Assembly: GCA_020723305.1 (NCBI GenBank)
Contig: DYJC01000003.1
Span: 334,418 to 398,417, forward strand
From: Desulfosudis oleivorans
GTDB taxonomy: Bacteria > Desulfobacterota > Desulfobacteria > Desulfobacterales > SURF-7
Direction of reading: 5' to 3'
Length of the DNA: 64,000 nt
Shown one piece after another: positions 25,805 to 34,696 of this stretch. The notes under the pieces are model-generated. The model worked only from the letters and a program-made list of their open reading frames with translations, had not been told where the DNA came from and did not search any database. The translations under genes were made by a program, and so were the position numbers. Numbering within the stretch: the first letter of the stretch is position 1; the number at the start of each line of letters is the position of its first letter.

Positions 25805-27430
25805 CTATTCCTGCAAATACCGCCATAAAGTCGGAACACTGACCCCCATAAGCTTTGCAGCTTTTGTTTTGTTTCCTTCCGTATGGTTCACTACCTGTTT
25901 CGCGTATCTTTTGATCAGATCCTTTGGTGTAGGAAAATCACTGATCATGCCGGCAAAAGATTCGTCTGTGTCCAGGTTGATGGAGACCGGAAGATGTTCC
26001 AGTTGTATGGGCAGATTTCTGGATAAAATAAAGGCATACTCCACACAGTTTTCAAGCTCCCGGACATTGCCCGGCCAGTCATACTTTTGCAGCCTTCTCA
26101 CCGCTTCCGGCGTAAAACCAGGATGACTGTCATTAAGGCGGGACAGGAAATGACGGGCCAGAACCAGAATATCCTCCCGTCTCTGCCGGAGAGGTGTGAT
26201 AAAGAGAGGAAACACCGATACCCGGTAAAAGAGATCTTTTCTGAATTTCCCATCCGTCACCATCTGGGTCAGATCCTGATTGGTTGCCGCAATCGTTCTG
26301 GCGGATACGGTTTTTTTCCGGGTGCTTCCAAGCGGCATGACCTCTTTCTGTTGAAGAACACGCAGCAGTTTTGCCTGAACCTCAAAAGGCAGCTCACCGA
26401 TCTCGTCCAGAAAGATCGTCCCGTTGCCGGCCTCGATAAAAAGGCCGGGCTTGCTTTTTTCCGCACCGGTAAAAGCACCTTTTTCATGCCCGAACAATTC
26501 GGATTCGATCAGGGTGCCTGGAATGGCAGCACAATTGATAGCCAAAAAAGGGTAATCACACCGCTTGGAACATTCATGAATATATCGCGCAATCAGTTCC
26601 TTGCCGGTTCCGCTCTCCCCCTGAATCAGGATGGTTGAATCATTGGGAGCCGCAATTTCAGCCAGCTCGATCAGTTTCGCCATCTGGGGGCTCCGGTATA
26701 TCAGGCCGTGTTCAACTGTTCCCGGCCGGCAAGTCCGCTGTTTTAACCGTTGAATCTCCTGCTGCTGCTTTTTCAGGAATTCCTGGGAGCGGTTGAGTTC
26801 ACTTCTCAGGAACTCCAGTTCTTGATCCAGGGAATCGGCCCGGATAATTTCATGGAAGAAATCCTTTTCCTCATCCCACTCTTCAATCGGGCGGGCTTCA
26901 AACCGGCAGCACTCGTTTCCCTGGGCCCGGCATGACAGTTCTTTGACCAGAACATCCCGGCCGGTAACGGCACTGAAATAGCCGCCGGCCAGCCCGCACA
27001 GCATGTGACAAAGGGGCGTGCTGCTGTTGCCGGTCTGATGCAGATTCCAGATCAGGGATTCAAAGGAATGCATCCATTCTCCGGTATAGAAAAAAATATT
27101 TTTTTCCGGATGATATTCAAACCGGCTGTTCACCTCCCTTGCCATGCCGACCATCGGGGTTACAATCTGAAGCGCCTTGATCAGTTGCACGGGACTCTCG
27201 AATTCATACATGTTCTTAAGGGCAAGTCCTCCGGCCAGCCCGTTATCATACCCCATCCGGGTAAAGAGGATGGCGGATCTTTCCGGCCCGATGATATTAT
27301 AAAGATCTTCATAAAACCGTTTCAGGGTGGCCACGCCGGTGATCAGCAGACGCTGGCCACCGTATTGGGGAAAACCGGTTTTAGGGTCTCTTTGTATCAG
27401 TTCATTGATTCGCAGGTCTTTGGCTAGCAT
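25805..27430 (-). CDS. XylR/V4R sigma-54-dependent activator
   Basis: 541 residues. N-terminal XylR_N-like sensory region (residues ~1-125, TGFPQYGGQRLLITG..ERSAILFTRMGYDNG), V4R domain (~140-200, CGLAGGYFSAVTGRDV..CRAQGNECCRF), and a coiled linker. The AAA+ domain (~240-470) has Walker A GESGTGKE, GAFTGA for sigma-54 contact and Walker B IFLDEIGELP. A Fis-type helix-turn-helix is at the C-terminus (NKTKAAKLMGVSVPTLWRYL). XylR/DmpR-type proteins bind small hydrophobic effectors through this N-terminal part. The gene is divergent from the acyl-CoA reductase operon, whose -24/-12-like site at 27740-27755 is the likely target. The last codons touch the tandem array. Confidence 0.92.
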   Translation of the reverse strand: MLAKDLRINELIQRDPKTGFPQYGGQRLLITGVATLKRFYEDLYNIIGPERSAILFTRMGYDNGLAGGLALKNMYEFESPVQLIKALQIVTPMVGMAREVNSRFEYHPEKNIFFYTGEWMHSFESLIWNLHQTGNSSTPLCHMLCGLAGGYFSAVTGRDVLVKELSCRAQGNECCRFEARPIEEWDEEKDFFHEIIRADSLDQELEFLRSELNRSQEFLKKQQQEIQRLKQRTCRPGTVEHGLIYRSPQMAKLIELAEIAAPNDSTILIQGESGTGKELIARYIHECSKRCDYPFLAINCAAIPGTLIESELFGHEKGAFTGAEKSKPGLFIEAGNGTIFLDEIGELPFEVQAKLLRVLQQKEVMPLGSTRKKTVSARTIAATNQDLTQMVTDGKFRKDLFYRVSVFPLFITPLRQRREDILVLARHFLSRLNDSHPGFTPEAVRRLQKYDWPGNVRELENCVEYAFILSRNLPIQLEHLPVSINLDTDESFAGMISDFPTPKDLIKRYAKQVVNHTEGNKTKAAKLMGVSVPTLWRYLQE

Positions 27431-27479
27431 TCCTTTCTGTTCTCCTGTTTGTCGGCTCTGAGATAATTTTCATTCAGTA

Positions 27480-27583
27480 ATTCCCCCCTTGAGGGGGGAT
27501 AAAGGGGGGTGTAAAATTTTTTTTGAAAAATTCTTTTTTCTGAACAGAACCACACCCCCCTGCACCCCCCTCAAGGGGGGAAT
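27480..27583. repeat. MITE-like element with ~32 bp inverted termini
   Basis: Left end ATTCCCCCCTTGAGGGGGGA..GGGGGGTGT (27480-27512) is the inverse of the right end (27552-27583), separated by 39 AT-rich bases. Each end itself folds as CCCCCC-4-GGGGGG. A related hairpin occurs at 42419-42434. It lies between the activator and the acyl-CoA reductase operon. Confidence 0.75.
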
Positions 27584-27739
27584 AATAAATTTGGTTTTCC
27601 TGTCAGATGGAGACAGCAGAAACAATACTTTCAAAATTGAAATCCTATTTTCAGAACTGAAAAGTATTTGATTTTTCCGGATAAGGCAAGCTTTTTTTAA
27701 CAATCTGATTATAAATGGTATATCGTTCGATAATCAAGG

Positions 27740-27755
27740 TGGTACATTTTTTGAT
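27740..27755 (+). promoter_or_regulatory. Candidate sigma-54 promoter of the acyl-CoA reductase operon
   Basis: TGGTAC-5-TTGATA resembles TGGCAC-5-TTGCA with correct spacing, but the -12 GC is GA. It lies ~79 bases before the start at 27834 and next to a divergent sigma-54 activator gene. Plausible but not a perfect match. Confidence 0.45.
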
Positions 27756-27833
27756 ATACTGACATCAGCGCACAGTTCAGTTGTGTGAAGATATGGATTC
27801 CAGGGTTGTAAAACGATGGAGAAAGGAATGATC

Positions 27834-29435
27834 ATGAAAATTAATGAATACTACAAGGGTAAAAGAATTTTGATTACCGGAACAACCGGGTTCCTGGGAA
27901 AGGTTGTATTGGAAAAGCTGTTATGGGAGTCTCCGGATGTGGAAAAGGTCATTCTGCTTGTGCGACCTTCGAAGGGCGAAGGGCTCACACGGGAAGGGGC
28001 TTTATCCAGGGTCGAAAAAAATATCCTTTCATCCAGAATTTTTGACCGGCTGCGGCAGCGGCATGAAGATTTTCAATCCTTCACAAATAGAAAGATCCTT
28101 GCTTTTCCATGCGACCTGTTTCAGGAAGACCTCGGCATATCGGATTCCGACAGGCAGACCGTATTTACCGGGCTGGATGCCATCATTCATGTGGCTGCAC
28201 AGGTTTCCTGGGATGAACGTCTGGATTATTCCATAAAAGTAAATGCCCTGGCCACCAAACGACTGCTGGAATATGGAAAGGCAGTCACTCCAACTCCACG
28301 GTTTGTCTATATCTCTTCGGCCTATGTAAATGGAAAACGTACCGGAAAAGTGGCGGAACGTCCATTTGATCCAAACCAGAGTATTGCCAATGAGCTTGGG
28401 GAAAAAGTGCCTTTTGCCATAGAGAACGAGATCAATGCAGCGTTTGCCTATGCCAAAAAAGTTGAGATGGAAACCCAGTCTGAGAGGATGAAGCAGAATT
28501 TCAGAAAAGAGGCGGCGCTGCAGCTCAGTTATCGTGATGATATCGGTTATTCAGTGGAAGAGCTGGCGGAAATTCTTCGGAATAAATATGTTCATTCCAG
28601 GCTGTCGGATTATGGTATTCAGCAGGCGAATCTTCATGGCTGGACCGATTCATACTGCCTCAGCAAGGCCATGGGTGAAATGCTTCTGGTAAAATATCAG
28701 GAAAATATTCCCCTTGCCATTATCCGGCCTCCGGGAATCACCAGTGCGGTAAAGGATCCCTCACCAGGATGGCTGGAAGGATATCACCTGGTAGAACCTC
28801 TGATCGTCGGTATGGGTAAAGGGTTGATCAAGGCATTCCCCGGATCTGAAAAATCCCTGATCGATACGGTTCCGGTGGACTATGTGGTCAGCCTGATTCT
28901 GACCGCATGTGCGACATTGACCGACGCGGATAAGCCCTATGTATACCAGATCGGGACCAGCCACACCAATCCCATCACCTTGTCTGAAATCAGCAAAATA
29001 TGGAGATCCTATTTTCAGAGTCACCCCATGACGACGGATCAGGGGAAACCAGTAGAAGTCAAGCCGATTAAATTTTACAAAAGTCCGGAGTCCTTTAATC
29101 AGAAGATACAGTGGCAGTATTTATATCCATTGACGATCGCAGAAAAAATACTGATGCGGCTTCAGTTTGCAAAGGGATCAAAATGGTATCGAAATATGAT
29201 CGGCTGGGTAATCAAAAGCCGGAAAAAAGCGGAACGGGTCTGTCGTTTTTCCGACCTCTATTCTGCCTATACCATGAACAGTTGGATTTTTATGACCGAC
29301 AATTCCATGGCACTCTTTCAGAAACTGTCTTTGTCCGATCAGGTGACATTTGATTTTGATACCTCAAAGCTGGACTGGAAAAAATTCTGGAATGAGATCC
29401 ATATCCCTGGTATGAAGAAATTTGTTTTAAAGTAG
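27834..29435 (+). CDS. Fatty acyl-CoA reductase (male-sterility NAD-binding type)
   Basis: 533 residues from ATG 27834, the start best spaced from AAAGGA (upstream ATGs at 27816 and 27828 are in frame). N-terminal Rossmann motif RILITGTTGFLGKVVLEKLL, an extended SDR active site (ISSAYVNG; YCLSKAMGE with Tyr-x3-Lys) and IRPPGITSAVKDPSPGW. The C-terminal ~150 residues match the FAR_C-type tail. Members reduce fatty acyl-CoA with NADPH to aldehyde or alcohol. First gene of an operon with an SDR, an acyl-CoA dehydrogenase and an acyl-CoA synthetase, so it likely serves long-chain alcohol/aldehyde interconversion. The direction in this organism is unknown. Confidence 0.85.
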   Translation: MKINEYYKGKRILITGTTGFLGKVVLEKLLWESPDVEKVILLVRPSKGEGLTREGALSRVEKNILSSRIFDRLRQRHEDFQSFTNRKILAFPCDLFQEDLGISDSDRQTVFTGLDAIIHVAAQVSWDERLDYSIKVNALATKRLLEYGKAVTPTPRFVYISSAYVNGKRTGKVAERPFDPNQSIANELGEKVPFAIENEINAAFAYAKKVEMETQSERMKQNFRKEAALQLSYRDDIGYSVEELAEILRNKYVHSRLSDYGIQQANLHGWTDSYCLSKAMGEMLLVKYQENIPLAIIRPPGITSAVKDPSPGWLEGYHLVEPLIVGMGKGLIKAFPGSEKSLIDTVPVDYVVSLILTACATLTDADKPYVYQIGTSHTNPITLSEISKIWRSYFQSHPMTTDQGKPVEVKPIKFYKSPESFNQKIQWQYLYPLTIAEKILMRLQFAKGSKWYRNMIGWVIKSRKKAERVCRFSDLYSAYTMNSWIFMTDNSMALFQKLSLSDQVTFDFDTSKLDWKKFWNEIHIPGMKKFVLK

Positions 29436-29499
29436 ATGCGATGGGGAAGGTCTGTACTTTTTTAAAACTTTTGATTCATCGAAAGTGAGGGGACAAATC

Positions 29500-30267
29500 A
29501 TGGAATTAAGCGGGAAAAGAATTATTGTTACTGGTGCATCATCTGGCATTGGTCTGGATCTTGTGAAAGAACTTCTGAAACACAATTGTCAGATTATTGC
29601 TGTTGCCAGATCCATTGAGAAAATTGATTTTCATCATGAGAATGTGATCAAGTATCCGTGTGATATCTCAAAACCGGAAAACATTGATGCCTTGTTTGAT
29701 TTTGCCCAAAAAAAGTTCAAGACCATCGATCTGTTTATCTGTAATGCCGGCTTTGCCTATTACGGAGAGATTGCAGGGCCGAATTGGGAAGAGATTGCAA
29801 AAATTTATCAGACCAACGTGTTTTCCGCCATTTATGTTGCGGAAAAAATGAAGGCGCTCCATGGAAAAAATCCATTTCAGGTAGCCATTACAGCGAGCGC
29901 CATGAGTTTTCTCTCCTATCCGGGATATACACTGTATGCATCCACTAAAGCCGCGCTTCACGGATTTGCAACCGGATACCGCTGTGAACTGTCAAGCGGG
30001 CAGAAGATTCAGATGATCTATCCCATTGCGACCCGGACCAAATTTTTTGAGCAGGCTGGAGAAAAAACACCCATTCCCTGGCCGAGTCAAACCCCGGAAA
30101 AGGTGGCAGACACAATTGTAAAAGGCCTGATCAAAGGGAAGAATTCCATTTTCCCTTCAAAGCTGTTTCAGAGTCTGAATATCATTAACGGATATCTGCC
30201 TTTTCTGTTCAAGATCATCATTGTCTTTGAAACATTTAAATTCAAACAATGGTTGAAAAAAAAATAA
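29500..30267 (+). CDS. Short-chain dehydrogenase/reductase
   Basis: 255 residues from ATG 29500 (GAGGGG eight bases upstream; a GTG at 29485 is in frame but poorly placed). Classical SDR: TGASSGIG cofactor motif (residues ~11-18), NAG at ~90, catalytic Ser in ITASAMS, and Tyr/Lys in YASTKAA. The last ~25 residues are hydrophobic then basic (LFKIIIVFETFKFKQWLKKK), a possible membrane anchor. The substrate is probably a long-chain acyl or alcohol compound given the neighbours (acyl-CoA reductase upstream, acyl-CoA dehydrogenase 53 bases downstream), but the sequence does not show which. Confidence 0.85.
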   Translation: MELSGKRIIVTGASSGIGLDLVKELLKHNCQIIAVARSIEKIDFHHENVIKYPCDISKPENIDALFDFAQKKFKTIDLFICNAGFAYYGEIAGPNWEEIAKIYQTNVFSAIYVAEKMKALHGKNPFQVAITASAMSFLSYPGYTLYASTKAALHGFATGYRCELSSGQKIQMIYPIATRTKFFEQAGEKTPIPWPSQTPEKVADTIVKGLIKGKNSIFPSKLFQSLNIINGYLPFLFKIIIVFETFKFKQWLKKK

Positions 30268-30320
30268 TTCGAAATTAAGTTTGCACAAAGTTTATTGAAC
30301 GATTGATCGGAGGAAAGCTT

Positions 30321-31484
30321 GTGAGTATAGAAAAGGCGGAAAACAGTTCGTTGCAGGAGTATTTCGGGAAAGAACATCAGTTGATCCGGAAAGCAGTCCG
30401 GGAGTTTGTGAAAAAGGAGATCCTCCCCAATATCAATGAATGGGAGGAGGCTTGTGCGTTTCCCAGAGAGTTGTATCCAAAAATGGCGGAACTTGGATTT
30501 CTGGGAATCGGATATCCGGAAGAGCTTGGCGGGACTCCCGGAGACCTTTTTATGAAGATTGTGTATACCGAAGAGATGATGCGATCCGGGTCTGCCGGAC
30601 TGGTTGCCGGTATCGGTTCCCTGGATATCGCTCTTCCTCCGCTGGTTCGACACGGGACACCGGAGCAGAAGGAGCGGTTTGTCAAACCGGTTCTGGCCGG
30701 TAAAAGAATTGCAGCGCTGGGTATCACCGAGCCCGGAAGTGGTTCCGATGTGGCCAATATCAAGACAACGGCGGTTCCGGATGGAAATGACTATATTGTA
30801 AACGGAAGTAAAACTTTTATCACCAGCGGTGTCCGAGCAGACCAGCTTACTACGGCTGTCCGGACCGGAGGGGAAGGCTATGGCGGCATCAGTTTTCTAG
30901 TCATTGAATCCAGCACACCGGGTTATGCGGTCGGGAAAAAGCTTCAGAAAACCGGGTGGTGGGTTTCGGATACAGCGGAAATCTTTTTTGACAATTGCAG
31001 GGTTCCGAAAACAAACCTGATCGGCAAGGAAAATCATGGATTTTATATGATCATGGAGAATTTCCAGAGCGAAAGGCTTGCCATCTGCATCATGGCCAAC
31101 ATGACGTCCAGGATCGCCCTGGAAGAAGCCATTAAGTATGCAAAACAGAGAGAGGCGTTCGGGAAAAAACTGTCCGGTTTCCAGGTGACCCGGCATAAGC
31201 TGGCGGAGATGGCGACTCTGGTTGAGGCAAGCAGTGAGTTCACTTACCGGGTGGCAGCAAAGATGAATGCAGGAGTGGATCAGGTCAAGGAAGTATCCAT
31301 GGCCAAAAACTTTGCTACAAGTGTAAGCGACAGGGTCACCTTTGATGCAGTTCAGATTTTTGGAGGGTATGGATTTACAAGAGAATATGTAGTAGAGAGA
31401 TTATACCGGGACAACCGGATTCTATCCATTGGCGGAGGAACATCGGAGATTATGAAGGAAGTGATTTCCAAAATGATTCTATAA
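30321..31484 (+). CDS. Acyl-CoA dehydrogenase
   Basis: 387 residues from GTG 30321, six bases after CGGAGGA (TTG 30303 is in frame but lacks a site). Typical flavin dehydrogenase layout: LGITEPGSGSDVANIKTTA for substrate and FAD, the WWVSDTAEIFFDNCRVP strand, YAKQREAFGKKLSGFQVTRHKLAEM, and the C-terminal QIFGGYGFTREYVVERLYRD. The usual catalytic Glu position of short/medium-chain enzymes is Gly (SIGGGTSEIM). As in long-chain and isovaleryl enzymes, the base is probably Glu251 in FQSERLA. It oxidises acyl-CoA to enoyl-CoA, passing electrons to ETF. Third gene of the lipid operon. Confidence 0.92.
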   Translation: MSIEKAENSSLQEYFGKEHQLIRKAVREFVKKEILPNINEWEEACAFPRELYPKMAELGFLGIGYPEELGGTPGDLFMKIVYTEEMMRSGSAGLVAGIGSLDIALPPLVRHGTPEQKERFVKPVLAGKRIAALGITEPGSGSDVANIKTTAVPDGNDYIVNGSKTFITSGVRADQLTTAVRTGGEGYGGISFLVIESSTPGYAVGKKLQKTGWWVSDTAEIFFDNCRVPKTNLIGKENHGFYMIMENFQSERLAICIMANMTSRIALEEAIKYAKQREAFGKKLSGFQVTRHKLAEMATLVEASSEFTYRVAAKMNAGVDQVKEVSMAKNFATSVSDRVTFDAVQIFGGYGFTREYVVERLYRDNRILSIGGGTSEIMKEVISKMIL

Positions 31485-31498
31485 AAGAAGGAGGATAA

Positions 31499-33331
31499 AT
31501 GGCAGCAGTATCGAATAAACAGGGGCTTGTAACATTCGGAAGTCTGATTCCGGGAATTGTTTCCAAACTCGTCCGATTGCCGTCCGTAGTCAATGCAATC
31601 AAGTCAGCACTTCATGTATCGGATGATGATTATCTCTCTCTTGGCTGGAAGCTTGAAGAAAATGCCAGGTTGTATCCGGACAGGCCCGCCATTCTTTGTG
31701 ATAATCAACGTATCACCCATGGGGAATTCAATAAAGCTGTTAATCAGTACTGCCATTATTTTTTATCCATGGGTATACAAAAAGGCGAATCCGTAGTCGT
31801 TATGTTGGAGAATCGTCCTGAGTTTTTAATGGTAGCCGGTGCGCTTGCAAAAATCGGTGCTATCTCTTCCCTGATCAATACTAACCAGCGGGATCGGGTA
31901 TTGCTTCATAGCGTCAGCCTGATAAAAGGATTGCGATTTATCATTGGTGAAGAACTGATTGACGCCTTTGAAGCAGTAAAGAATGATCTGAAACTGAGTG
32001 GAGAAGAAACTTTTTATTTTGTGCCGGATAGTGGTAAATGCCCCGCACCTGAAGGCTATATTGATTTGACACATGCTGCTTCAGGTATGCCTACCCAAAA
32101 TCCTTCAACTACCGGTACGATACAGGCAAAAGACCCCATCTGTTATATTTTTACATCCGGTACAACCGGGATGCCCAAAGCTGCCATCATGGGAAACCGG
32201 CGCTGGGTTGCGGCCATGTTTGGTCTCGGAAGATTACTGATGAATATGAAAACCGATGATGTCTTGTACTGCCCGCTTCCTCTTTTTCATACAACCGGTT
32301 TTTGTGTGGGCTGGACCGTAGCATCTTCCATGGGGTCGGCGTTTGCCATTCGCCGGAAATTTTCCGCCCGTGAATTCTGGAAGGATGCAGCAAAATATCA
32401 TGCCACGGCTTTTGTTTATATCGGGGAGTTGTGCCGTTATCTGCTGAACCAGCCCCAGAGTTCTGATGACAGCCTTAATCCCATGAAAAAATGTATCGGG
32501 AACGGACTTCGTCCGGATATATGGAAGGAGTTCAAATCCCGGTTTGCCATCCGGCAGATTTCCGAACTATATGGTGCCACCGAGTTTGGCTTTGCTTTTG
32601 TCAATCTGTTTAATATCGATAATACGGTCGGCATGTGTCTGACGCCCTATGCCATTGTAAAGTACGATATCGATAATGAAAAACCGATCCTGGATGAGAA
32701 CGGTGTGATGCAGCGGGTAAAAAAGGGGGAATCCGGAATTTTGCTGGGAGAGATATCGGAAAAAGTTCCTTTTCAAGGATATACGGATCCAAAAGCATCG
32801 GAACAGAAAATCTGGAGGAATGTGTTCAAGCAAGGGGATGCCTGGCTGAATACAGGAGATTTCGTTCGCGATCTGGGATACAAACACATTCAGTTCAGTG
32901 ATCGGTTGGGAGATACTTTCCGATGGAAGGGCGAAAATGTTTCTACGACAGAAGTAGAGGAGACAATCAATTCGCTGGATCATGTCGAGCAAGCAGCGGT
33001 CTACGGTGTGCAGATTCCGGGTACGGATGGCAGGGCGGGAATGGCCGCGATTATTCCTTCTGTTCCAGAGGAATCGTTCGATCTGGAAAAACTGGCTGAT
33101 ACACTGCACAAGGTTTTGCCGGCCTATGCCATTCCCAAATTTATCCGCTTTAAAAAAGAGATCGAGATAACACCGACTTTTAAGGTTAAGAAGGCCTTGC
33201 TTCACAAAGAAGGATTTGATCCCAGTATGCTTGTTGATCCAATTTTTGTTCTGCTTCCGGGTGAAAAGCAATACACTCAGCTGAACAAGGGACTTTACCA
33301 GGAAATCGCTACAGGAAAATATCGATTTTAG
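31499..33331 (+). CDS. Long-chain / very-long-chain acyl-CoA synthetase (FATP-like)
   Basis: 610 residues behind GAAGGAGGAT. Adenylate-forming enzyme: P-loop YIFTSGTTGMPKAAIMG (~219), the ELYGATEF motif (~355), and WLNTGDFVRD..GDTFRWKGENVSTTEVEE (~445-485), the last part being the family's hinge. WKGENV is characteristic of the FATP/VLACS (SLC27) branch, which activates long and very long chain fatty acids to CoA esters with ATP. It supplies substrate for the acyl-CoA reductase and dehydrogenase encoded upstream. An AT-rich inverted repeat (~33380-33410) follows the gene and may end the operon. Confidence 0.9.
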   Translation: MAAVSNKQGLVTFGSLIPGIVSKLVRLPSVVNAIKSALHVSDDDYLSLGWKLEENARLYPDRPAILCDNQRITHGEFNKAVNQYCHYFLSMGIQKGESVVVMLENRPEFLMVAGALAKIGAISSLINTNQRDRVLLHSVSLIKGLRFIIGEELIDAFEAVKNDLKLSGEETFYFVPDSGKCPAPEGYIDLTHAASGMPTQNPSTTGTIQAKDPICYIFTSGTTGMPKAAIMGNRRWVAAMFGLGRLLMNMKTDDVLYCPLPLFHTTGFCVGWTVASSMGSAFAIRRKFSAREFWKDAAKYHATAFVYIGELCRYLLNQPQSSDDSLNPMKKCIGNGLRPDIWKEFKSRFAIRQISELYGATEFGFAFVNLFNIDNTVGMCLTPYAIVKYDIDNEKPILDENGVMQRVKKGESGILLGEISEKVPFQGYTDPKASEQKIWRNVFKQGDAWLNTGDFVRDLGYKHIQFSDRLGDTFRWKGENVSTTEVEETINSLDHVEQAAVYGVQIPGTDGRAGMAAIIPSVPEESFDLEKLADTLHKVLPAYAIPKFIRFKKEIEITPTFKVKKALLHKEGFDPSMLVDPIFVLLPGEKQYTQLNKGLYQEIATGKYRF

Positions 33332-33482
33332 CGATTCCAAATATTAGGATTGACAGAAAATATTTCTTATGGCACTATTTTAATTGAAAAAAATGTACCC
33401 CCTCAATTAAAAAAAACAAGCACCTTACATATCTTTCATTGGATTCCGGGAAGTCAGCGGCAAACAGATAAGGGAGCAAGCC

Positions 33483-34634
33483 ATGCATGGTAACGTCTCT
33501 TCGCATATTATTCAAAAAATAGTATTCGCAAGTTGGGCCTTGTTTCTGATTATGTTAACAGATGACTTGGCCTGTGCAGCTCAACCCATTCGAATTGGAG
33601 CGATTTTTTCAAAATCCGGAATTGCTGCCACTCATAATGAACCGTTAATTGTCATGACACAGCTTGCGATTGATGAACTCAATCAAAAAGGTGGTATTAT
33701 CGGGCGGAAAGTCGAACTTTTGCTATATGATAATCAGAGTACTGCAATTGGTTCGGTTGTTGCCGCACAAGAAGCAATTAAAGATGATGTAACGGCGGTA
33801 ATCGGCGCTCATTGGAGTTCCCACTCACTTGCAATGGCACCCTTGCTTCAGGAGGCCGGCATTCCGATGATAAGCCCTGGCTCCACCAATCCGGCAGTAA
33901 CCCTGGTGGGGAATTATATTTTCCGCGCCTGCTTTTTGGATTCCTTTCAAGGTCAGGCCATGGCCAAATTCGCCTGTGAATCACTGGGGGCGCGCACAGC
34001 GGTTGTTATGAAAAATATTAATGAAACTTATAGCATAACGCTGACTGAATTCTTTGTAAAAGCTTTTACAGCCAACGGCGGCCGGATTCTGGCCAATAAC
34101 GATTATCGTGGCAAGGCAGTTGATTTTTCAGAAATACTGAAATCCGCCAAAGCCTTGCAACCGGATGTCATATATGTGCCGGGATATACCATTGACAGCG
34201 GTTTGCTGATCAAGCAGGCCGTGGCCATGGGCATCCGCTCCACCTTTTTGGGCGGTGATGCCTGGGATGAAATTGATAAGGTTGCCGGCAACGCATTAGA
34301 AGGGAGTTATCAGAGCGCCCCCTGGCATCCGGAAGTACCTTTTAAAAATAGTGTGCATCTTAAAGAGGTTTATCGGCGGAATTTAAAGAAGGATATTGAA
34401 AACAACAGCGCGCCATTGGCTTATGATGCCGTAATGCTGCTGGCAGACGCCATCAGGCGGTGTGCATGCATGGATAAAAGTAAAATCCGGGATCAACTGG
34501 CCACGACATCCGATTTCGAAGGAGCCACAGGATTGATCAGTTTTGATCGCAATGGTGATCCGCAACAGAAAAAAATTATTATCTTAAAGTATAAAGATGG
34601 TGCTTTTCAGTATTTGAAATCAATTCAACCTTGA
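33483..34634 (+). CDS. Periplasmic Leu/Ile/Val-type ligand-binding protein 1
   Basis: 383 residues, ATG 6 bases after GGGAG. Signal peptide (residues ~1-32) followed by the type I periplasmic binding fold of branched-chain amino acid receptors: IRIGAIFSKSGIAATHNEP, NQKGGIIGRKVELLLYDNQS, AVIGAHWSSHSLAMAPLLQEAGIPMISPGSTNP. It has a strong paralog 62 bases downstream. Neither has permease or ATPase genes nearby; instead a histidine kinase and response regulator follow. So it may present a ligand to the kinase rather than to a transporter. The ligand cannot be read from the sequence. Confidence 0.87.
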   Translation: MHGNVSSHIIQKIVFASWALFLIMLTDDLACAAQPIRIGAIFSKSGIAATHNEPLIVMTQLAIDELNQKGGIIGRKVELLLYDNQSTAIGSVVAAQEAIKDDVTAVIGAHWSSHSLAMAPLLQEAGIPMISPGSTNPAVTLVGNYIFRACFLDSFQGQAMAKFACESLGARTAVVMKNINETYSITLTEFFVKAFTANGGRILANNDYRGKAVDFSEILKSAKALQPDVIYVPGYTIDSGLLIKQAVAMGIRSTFLGGDAWDEIDKVAGNALEGSYQSAPWHPEVPFKNSVHLKEVYRRNLKKDIENNSAPLAYDAVMLLADAIRRCACMDKSKIRDQLATTSDFEGATGLISFDRNGDPQQKKIIILKYKDGAFQYLKSIQP

Positions 34635-34696
34635 CAAACTCTTAACAAGTCAAAATTCAAGATCAAGAAGTCACAATTCCCTATGGAGGATGTGTT

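Noticed and set aside
25533-26126. Open frames on both strands through the octanucleotide array that would encode TGQPANRP-repeat proteins
   Set aside because: An 8-base unit with no stop codons keeps all six frames open. None has a ribosome site, and the 197-codon version overlaps the sigma-54 regulator's 3' end on the other strand.
33351-33390. Sigma-54 site TGGCAC before the first binding-protein gene
   Set aside because: TGGCAC is present but no GC occurs at the -12 position with correct spacing.
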